A DNA stretch of 64,000 bases, from the NCBI RefSeq assembly GCF_000253115.1, contig NC_014145.1:62001-126000 (forward strand), given 5' to 3'. The stretch comes from Thiomonas arsenitoxydans (GTDB lineage: Bacteria; Pseudomonadota; Gammaproteobacteria; Burkholderiales; Burkholderiaceae_C). The position numbers were made by a program, and so were the translations under genes. Positions 58,596 through 64,000 of the stretch are shown in pieces. How positions within the stretch are numbered: position 1 is the stretch's first letter; each line of letters begins with the position of its first letter. The notes under the pieces were generated by a model that worked only from the letters and a program-made list of their open reading frames with translations, was not told the DNA's origin and did not search any database.

Positions 58596-59624
58596 ATGTC
58601 CGCCACCGACCCCGACACCCGCGCCCAGGCCCTGCAACATTGGTTGCAGGACATCGCCCCGGCGCACCAGTTACAGCTTGAGAGTCTGCAGCCCGCTTCC
58701 AGCGACGCCAGCTTCCGCCGCTACTTCCGTATTCAGGCGGCGGGCGGTTCGCGGATCGTGATGGACGCACCGCCGCCGATGGAAAACGTGCGGCCCTTCG
58801 TGCGCATCGCCCAACTGCTGGCCGAAGGCGGCGTGCAGGCGCCGCAGGTGCTGGAGCAAGACGTGGCGCAGGGTTTTTTGCTGCTCACCGATCTGGGGCA
58901 GACCACCTATCTGCAGGCTATCAATGCCCAGCCTGATCGCGCCGACAGCCTGATGCGCGACGCGCTCGGCGCGCTGGTCTCGCTGCAGCGCATCGACGGC
59001 GCGGGCGTCGTGCCGGTTTACGACGCGGCCCTGCTGCAGCGCGAGCTGGATCTGTTCCCGCAGTGGTTCGTGCAGCGTCACCACGGCCATGTGCTCAGCG
59101 ACGCGCAAAGCGCCGCGCTGCAGGGCCTATTCGCCGCACTGATCGCCAACAACCTGGCGCAGCCGCAGGTGTTTGTGCACCGCGACTGGCACAGCCGCAA
59201 TCTGATGGTCACGCCCGAGCGCAACCCCGGCGTGCTCGACTTTCAGGACGCAGTGATCGGCCCCATCACCTACGACCTGGTCTCGCTGCTGCGCGACGCC
59301 TATATTGCCTGGCCCGAAGAGCAGCAGCTCGACTGGGCCATCCGCTACTGGGAGCGCGCCCGCAAGGCCGGACTGCCGGTGGTGGCCGACGCGGCCGACT
59401 TCTATCGCGACCTCGACTGGATGGGCCTGCAGCGCGCGCTCAAGGTGCTGGGCATCTTCGCCCGGCTGTATCACCGCGACGGCAAGGCGCAGTATCTCGG
59501 CGACCTGCCGGTGGTGCTGCAACACACCCGGCTGGTGGCGGCGCGCTACGGCGCCTTCAAGCCCTTGCTGCAGTTGCTCGACCAGATCGAGCGGCGCAGC
59601 CCGCTGGTGGGCTACACCTTCTGA
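58596..59624 (+). CDS. amgK: N-acetylmuramate/N-acetylglucosamine kinase
   Basis: A 342-residue aminoglycoside-phosphotransferase-fold kinase. Catalytic loop FVHRDWHSRNLMV (near residue 195) and metal-binding DFQDAVIGPITYDL are intact; the N-lobe has SSDASFRRYFRI. AmgK phosphorylates MurNAc at C1, the first step of the shortcut to UDP-MurNAc known from Pseudomonas, and is linked to murU three bases downstream. The long upstream extension of the frame is repeat copy E and is not coding. Confidence 0.93.
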   Translation: MSATDPDTRAQALQHWLQDIAPAHQLQLESLQPASSDASFRRYFRIQAAGGSRIVMDAPPPMENVRPFVRIAQLLAEGGVQAPQVLEQDVAQGFLLLTDLGQTTYLQAINAQPDRADSLMRDALGALVSLQRIDGAGVVPVYDAALLQRELDLFPQWFVQRHHGHVLSDAQSAALQGLFAALIANNLAQPQVFVHRDWHSRNLMVTPERNPGVLDFQDAVIGPITYDLVSLLRDAYIAWPEEQQLDWAIRYWERARKAGLPVVADAADFYRDLDWMGLQRALKVLGIFARLYHRDGKAQYLGDLPVVLQHTRLVAARYGAFKPLLQLLDQIERRSPLVGYTF

Positions 59625-59626
59625 AC

Positions 59627-60337
59627 GTGAACAGTCTGCCCAAGCGCGCCATGATTCTTGCCGCCGGACGCGGGCAGCGCATGCGGCCCCTCACCGACGC
59701 TTGCCCCAAGCCCCTGCTGGCCGTGGGGGGCAAGCCGCTGATCGTCTGGCAGATCGAGCGCTTGGCCGCGGGCGGCTGGCGCGACCTCGTCATCAACACC
59801 GGCTGGCTGGGGGCGCAGATTCCCGCTGCGCTGGGCGACGGCAGCGCCTTGGGCGTGCGCCTGCGCTACTCGCCCGAGCCGGCGCAGGCTTATGAGACCG
59901 GCGGCGGCATCGCCACCGCCCTGCCCCTGCTCGGCGCCGCGCCCTTTCTCGTGGTCAGCGCCGACATCCACACCACCTACGACTACGCGAGCCTGCACGC
60001 ACCGGCCGACACCATCGCCGCCGATCCGCAGCACACCGCGGCGCATCTCGTGCTCACCCCCAACCCCGAACACAACCGCGACGGCGACATGGCGCTGGAC
60101 GCGCAGGGCCGCATCCGGCGCGAGGGCGCGCGGCTCAACTACGGCAATATCGGCGTGTTTCATCCCGCGCTGTTCGCCGAGCAGCCCCGGGCGCAAGCCT
60201 GGAAGCTGTTTCCTTGGCTTTATGGCGCGGCGGACGCCGGGCGGGTGAGCGGCGAGGTGTTCAGCGGCCCCTGGCACAACGTCGGCACGCCCGAACAATT
60301 GGCCGCGCTGGATGCGCAATTGCGCGGCGCAGGCTAG
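59627..60337 (+). CDS. murU: N-acetylmuramate-1-phosphate uridylyltransferase
   Basis: A 236-residue nucleotidyltransferase. The activation loop AAGRGQRMRPLTDACPKPLL and SADIHTTYDY (metal-binding Asp) and GPWHNVGTPEQLAALD are characteristic of MurU. It converts MurNAc-1-phosphate to UDP-MurNAc, bypassing de novo synthesis (and fosfomycin-sensitive MurA). Start GTG at 59627 gives MNSLPKRAMILAAG; the stop of amgK is 2 bases upstream. Confidence 0.92.
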   Translation: MNSLPKRAMILAAGRGQRMRPLTDACPKPLLAVGGKPLIVWQIERLAAGGWRDLVINTGWLGAQIPAALGDGSALGVRLRYSPEPAQAYETGGGIATALPLLGAAPFLVVSADIHTTYDYASLHAPADTIAADPQHTAAHLVLTPNPEHNRDGDMALDAQGRIRREGARLNYGNIGVFHPALFAEQPRAQAWKLFPWLYGAADAGRVSGEVFSGPWHNVGTPEQLAALDAQLRGAG

Positions 60338-60369
60338 GCTTGCATCCATTGCCTTTTTCGAACACGCTC

Positions 60370-61776
60370 ATGCCCGATTCCAATCTGCTCGTCCGCTGCG
60401 CCACCCGCCGCGCTGAAGTGGTGCGCCAGCTCGCCGCTGCTGGCGGCGGCGTGGCCCTGCTGCCCACCGCACCGGAGGCGATGCGCAACCGCGACGCCGA
60501 CTATCCCTACCGACACGACAGCTATTTCTACTACCTCACCGGCTTCACCGAGCCGCACAGCCTGCTGGCGCTGCAGGTGACCGCTTCGGGTAGCAGCCGC
60601 AGCGTGCTGTTCTGCCGCGACAAAGACGTGGAGCGCGAAATCTGGGACGGCTTCCGCTGGGGCCCGGAAGCCGCGCGCGAGGCCTTCGGCTTCGACGCGG
60701 CGCTGCCCATCGACAGCCTCGAGGCCGAGCTGCCCAAGCTGCTCGCCGACCAGCCCGCGGTGTGGTGGCCCTTCGCCGTGCACGCGGGGCTGGAGACCCA
60801 GGTGGAACGCTGGCTGGCGGCCGTGCGCGCCCAGGCCCGTGCCGGGGTGACCGCGCCGCGCACCCAGCACGATCTGTGCGCCATCCTCGACGACATGCGG
60901 CTGTTCAAAGATCCGTATGAACTGGACGTCATTCGCCGCGCCTCAACCATCTCCGCGCAAGGTCACATTCGCGCCATGCAGGCCAGCCGCCGCGGCCTGC
61001 TGCAACCGCCGTCGCAAGGGCTGCGCGAATATCACCTCGAAGCCGAACTGCTCCACACCTTTCGTCAGGGCGGATCGCAAGCCCCGGCCTACGGCTCCAT
61101 CGTCGCCGCGGGCGCCAATGCCTGCGTGCTGCACTACCGCGCCAGCGACGCTCCGGTGCGCGCGGGCGACCTGGTTCTGATCGACGCCGCCTGCGAGCTC
61201 GACGGCTACGCCAGCGACATCACCCGCACCTTCCCCGCCGACGGTCGCTTCACCGGGGCGCAGCGCGCGCTGTACGAGGTGGTGCTCGCCGCGCAATTGG
61301 CCGCGATTGAGGCCAGCGTCGAAGGCGCCCGCTTCACCGACCCGCACGAAGCCGCCTTGCGCATTCTGGCGCAGGGTCTGCTCGATCATGGCCTAATTGC
61401 GCGCAACGCCGCGCCCGATGTGGACGCCGTCATCGCCACCGGCGCCTACAAGCGCTTCTACATGCACCGCACTAGCCACTGGATGGGCATGGACGTGCAC
61501 GACTGCGGCGACTACGCCGAGCCGGGCGAAGCCCTCGAAATCCAGCCCGACGGCAGCCGCAAACGCCCCGCGCGCATCCTGCGCGACGCCATGGTGCTCA
61601 CCATCGAGCCGGGTCTATACGTGCGCGCGGCCGACGACCTGCCCGCCGAATTTCACGGCATCGGCATCCGCATTGAAGACGATATCGCCGTGCGCGCCGG
61701 CGGCCAGCCCTGCGAGGTGCTCACCGCCGCCGCCCCCAAAACCGCGGCCGACATCGAGGCCGTGATGCGGGGTTGA
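60370..61776 (+). CDS. pepP: Xaa-Pro aminopeptidase
   Basis: A 468-residue metallopeptidase of the M24B (aminopeptidase P) family that removes N-terminal residues before proline. Typical N-terminal RNRDADYPYRHDSYFYYLTG, metal-binding LIDAACELDGYASDITRTFP (two Asp), HRTSHWMGMDVHDCGDY (His), TIEPGLYV (Glu) and GIGIRIEDDIAV (Glu). All ligands are present. Length close to PepP (441). It follows murU by 32 bases. Confidence 0.95.
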   Translation: MPDSNLLVRCATRRAEVVRQLAAAGGGVALLPTAPEAMRNRDADYPYRHDSYFYYLTGFTEPHSLLALQVTASGSSRSVLFCRDKDVEREIWDGFRWGPEAAREAFGFDAALPIDSLEAELPKLLADQPAVWWPFAVHAGLETQVERWLAAVRAQARAGVTAPRTQHDLCAILDDMRLFKDPYELDVIRRASTISAQGHIRAMQASRRGLLQPPSQGLREYHLEAELLHTFRQGGSQAPAYGSIVAAGANACVLHYRASDAPVRAGDLVLIDAACELDGYASDITRTFPADGRFTGAQRALYEVVLAAQLAAIEASVEGARFTDPHEAALRILAQGLLDHGLIARNAAPDVDAVIATGAYKRFYMHRTSHWMGMDVHDCGDYAEPGEALEIQPDGSRKRPARILRDAMVLTIEPGLYVRAADDLPAEFHGIGIRIEDDIAVRAGGQPCEVLTAAAPKTAADIEAVMRG

Positions 61777-61900
61777 TCGCCCGGGCAAGCGGCCTGTGAT
61801 GCGTTCGAGCTGCCCCGGCAGCGCTGCAGGAGAGCCGACATGGCCATCGTGTCCACGCGCAACCGCTCGCGGCGCATCGAAAATAAGTCCAGAGCGTGAT

Positions 61901-61927
61901 CCGCGAGTTTCGCCTCGCGGTTTATTG
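61901..61927 (+). terminator. candidate terminator after pepP
   Basis: CCGCGAG (61901-61907) and CTCGCGG (61914-61920) form a 7-bp stem followed by TTTATT. It is in the 180-base gap between the convergent pepP and nitrilase-family genes. Confidence 0.6.
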
Positions 61928-61958
61928 AGCTATCCGCAGCGCTGGGGCATCACCCAAA

Positions 61959-62762
61959 TCACACCACCCGATGCCCCAGAGCGGGCAGGCTTTCGCGGTG
62001 TCTGGCGATGCGGTCGCGATCCAGGGTGGCGGTGACCACGGCCTCGCCTTCAGCCTGCATCGCCAGCACGTCGCCCCAAGGGTCGATGACCATGCTGTGG
62101 CCCCAGGTGCGGCGGCCGTTTTCATGCACGCCGCCCTGCGCGCAGCCGACGACGTAGGCGAGGTTTTCGATGGCGCGGGCGCGCAGCAGTACTTCCCAAT
62201 GCTTTTCGCCGGTGGTGTGGGTGAACGCGGCGGGCAGCAGGTAGGCATCGCACGCGGAGGGCTGCGATAGCGCCCGAAACAGCTCGGGAAAGCGCAGGTC
62301 GTAGCAGATGGTCAGACCCATGCGCCAGCCTTCGCAGTCGAACGCGACGGGCTGGGCGCCGGGGGTGATGCTGTCGGCTTCGGCGTAGCGCTCAGTGCCG
62401 CGCTGGAAGGCGAACAGGTGCATCTTGTCGTAGCGCGCGGCCAGTTCGCCCGCGGGGTTGAACACCAGGGTGGAGTTGAGTACGCGGTTGGGGTCGGGGC
62501 TTTCCAGCGGCAGGGTGCCGCCGACGACCCACAGGCCGAGGCGGCGGGCGGTGCTGGCGAGAAAGTCTTGAATCGGGCCGCTGCCGGGTTTTTCGCGCAC
62601 GCGCACTTTGTCGGCGTCGGTCTGGCCCATGAGGCAGAAATATTCGGGCAGCACGGCCAGCCGCGCGCCAAGGGCCGCGGCCTGTTCGAGCAGGCTTTGG
62701 GCGCGTTGCAGATTGGCGGTAACGGAGGTGCCGGAAACCATTTGAAGGGCGGCGATTTTCAT
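61959..62762 (-). CDS. carbon-nitrogen hydrolase (Nit1-like, deaminated glutathione amidase)
   Basis: A 267-residue nitrilase-superfamily amidase. Catalytic Glu in LAVLPEYFCLMG (near 41), Lys in RYDKMHLFAF (near 113), and Cys in LTICYDLRFPELFRA (near 150), giving an intact Glu-Lys-Cys triad. It resembles the Nit1/NitA group that hydrolyses deaminated glutathione, a metabolite-repair reaction. It lies downstream of the YhdP-like gene on the same strand. Confidence 0.9.
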   Translation of the reverse strand: MKIAALQMVSGTSVTANLQRAQSLLEQAAALGARLAVLPEYFCLMGQTDADKVRVREKPGSGPIQDFLASTARRLGLWVVGGTLPLESPDPNRVLNSTLVFNPAGELAARYDKMHLFAFQRGTERYAEADSITPGAQPVAFDCEGWRMGLTICYDLRFPELFRALSQPSACDAYLLPAAFTHTTGEKHWEVLLRARAIENLAYVVGCAQGGVHENGRRTWGHSMVIDPWGDVLAMQAEGEAVVTATLDRDRIARHRESLPALGHRVV

Positions 62763-62801
62763 GGCGGCATGCAGTGAATCGGTGGATGGCCCCAGCTTAC
62801 G

Positions 62802-64000
62802 TCAGGGCGTGGCGGGCGTGGCGTCTGCGGGTTTGGGGGCGTTCAGCGAGGCTTCGGTGACGATGGGGGTGAGCCAGGTGCCGGTGATGTCGTACACATG
62901 GGTGAAGGCGCGCGCCAGGGGTTCGCGAGCGATGTATTGCGCCAGGAAAGTGCCCAGACCGATGACGGGGTTGATCAGGGCATAGGCCAGCGAGGCCGCG
63001 CCGGCGTTGATGTTGGGCACGACGACCACGCGCAGATTCTGCGTTTCGGCGGCCAGGTTGGTGCTGCCTTCGATGCGCACCGAAGCGGCCACACCGCTCA
63101 TGCGGAAGTCGCGGGTGGTGGCGATGCCGCTGGCCACGTTCACGTCGGCGTCGACCTTGTCGAAAGCGAAGCCGGACGAGAACAGGTCGCGGAAATCGAG
63201 GGTGAAGCGGCGCGGCAGGCTTTGCAGACTGAGCACGCCCAGCAGCTTGGCGATGCCGGGGTCGGCCTTGAGAAATTGCCCCTGCCCGAGCTGCAGATTG
63301 AACTGCCCGTCCAGGCTGGGAAAGTCCAGACTCAGCGGCGAGCCCAGCCAGGCCAGGTTGCCGCTGATGTCGCCCTTGCCGCCTTTGAGCAGGCCCGGTT
63401 TGCCCAGGGTGGCGAGCAGGCTGCCGGCGTCAAGGATGTCGAGCTTGAACTGCATGGTCGTGCGCCGCGCGGGCGAGGCGGAATCGGTGCTGCCGGGCGC
63501 GGTGAGTTGCGTACCCACGCTGGACCAGGCGCCGCTGCCGCTGAGCACGCCGCCGGGCGCGGAGAGCTGGAAGTGGGTGAGCTGCCACACCTTGCTGTCA
63601 TCGACCCGGCCACGGTTGACGGCCTGCACTTCGAGGCGGGTGAAGTGGTGGCCGTGCAGATCGACGTTGTCGGCCACGATGTCCAGCGCGGGAATGCTCT
63701 TGGGTTGTTCGTCGAGCAGGTTTTCTACGTCGGAGTCGCTCGACTTGGGGAGTTCCAGCCGCGCCAGCCGGGCGCTCAGGGTGCCGGGGTTGCTGCCGCT
63801 GCCGATCTGCCAGCCGATATAGCCCGACATCTGGCGCGAGTTCACATTGGCCTGCAGCAGATCGCCGCTGCGGTTGCCGCCGATCACGACCTGATTGATC
63901 ACGCGGTGCATCAGCGTGAGGCGGCCGATGTCCAGCGCCGCGGTGGTGGGCAGCAGCCCGATCAGCCCGCGATCACTGTTCGCGCGAAACACCACGGGCG
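62802..64000 (-). CDS. YhdP family protein, C-terminal part (N-terminus outside window)
   Basis: The frame is open to the right edge of the window. About 400 residues of the C-terminal end of a large (usually over 1200 residues) AsmA/YhdP-type protein: LPTTAALDIGRLTLMHRVIN, GDISGNLAWLGSPLSLDFPS, LGVLSLQSLPRRFTLDFRDL, and the end IGLGTFLAQYIAREPLARAF. YhdP bridges inner and outer membranes and aids phospholipid transport. The N-terminal membrane anchor is not visible here. Confidence 0.9.
   Translation of the reverse strand, partial: PVVFRANSDRGLIGLLPTTAALDIGRLTLMHRVINQVVIGGNRSGDLLQANVNSRQMSGYIGWQIGSGSNPGTLSARLARLELPKSSDSDVENLLDEQPKSIPALDIVADNVDLHGHHFTRLEVQAVNRGRVDDSKVWQLTHFQLSAPGGVLSGSGAWSSVGTQLTAPGSTDSASPARRTTMQFKLDILDAGSLLATLGKPGLLKGGKGDISGNLAWLGSPLSLDFPSLDGQFNLQLGQGQFLKADPGIAKLLGVLSLQSLPRRFTLDFRDLFSSGFAFDKVDADVNVASGIATTRDFRMSGVAASVRIEGSTNLAAETQNLRVVVVPNINAGAASLAYALINPVIGLGTFLAQYIAREPLARAFTHVYDITGTWLTPIVTEASLNAPKPADATPATP

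Noticed and set aside
58295..58654. N-terminal extension of the lptD frame
   Set aside because: It runs through repeat copy E and would put about 120 residues before a clear signal peptide.

Overview
This is a GC-rich chromosomal segment of a betaproteobacterium. Housekeeping gene orders (lysM-dprA-smg divergent from def-fmt, lptD-surA-rsmA divergent from amgK-murU, ssb-MFS-uvrA, yajC-secD-secF) and protein character fit Burkholderiales, plausibly a Thiomonas-like organism. The taxon is an inference; no rRNA or tRNA gene was seen.

Layout. 1-3.1 kb: 3'-truncated IS1182-type transposase, an OsmC-family protein, a SAM methyltransferase and a decayed outer-membrane-protein remnant. 3.3-11.6 kb: complete high-affinity potassium system kdpFABC plus kdpDE, preceded by an easily missed 30-residue membrane peptide. 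11.7-22.25 kb: an accessory island with lower GC and codon use unlike its neighbours. It holds the tail of a type I methylase gene (hsdM), an EcoRV-like type II restriction-modification pair, an IS21-family element inserted in the restriction gene, and a tightly overlapping leftward operon of three tyrosine recombinases plus a small coiled-coil protein. The island ends against the ssb terminator. 22.3-64 kb: housekeeping genes for DNA repair (ssb, uvrA), translation (tyrS, def, fmt, rsmA), Fe-S assembly (erpA), arginine synthesis (argC), Sec export (yajC-secD-secF), competence (dprA), envelope biogenesis (two M23 proteins, lptD, surA, a YhdP-like protein), peptidoglycan recycling (anmK, amgK, murU), purine, lipid and thiamine metabolism (purB, pgpA, thiL, pncC), malic enzyme, and a secreted guanyl RNase with a barstar-type inhibitor.

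Main discovery. The ORF ending at 15950 and the convergent ORF at 15947-16933 correspond to EcoRV endonuclease and EcoRV methylase. The IS21 element (12581-15224; perfect 12-bp terminal repeats; 8-bp target duplication CTCGAGAC) lies after codon 9 of the restriction gene. Removing the element and one target copy restores a 248-codon reading frame that starts with TTG behind a good ribosome binding site. The host therefore keeps an apparently intact methylase behind the recombinase operon, while the nuclease is split or makes only an IS-led chimera. The recombinase operon looks like a Tn554 / recombinase-in-trio / gamma-mobile-trio type mobilisation module, with the R-M pair as cargo.

A second signal is a modular intergenic repeat family (five copies: 34.8, 47.0, 52.2, 54.4 and 58.4 kb) with two conserved palindromes. 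One palindrome shows a compensatory base-pair change between copies, which suggests a selected nucleic-acid structure rather than a protein.
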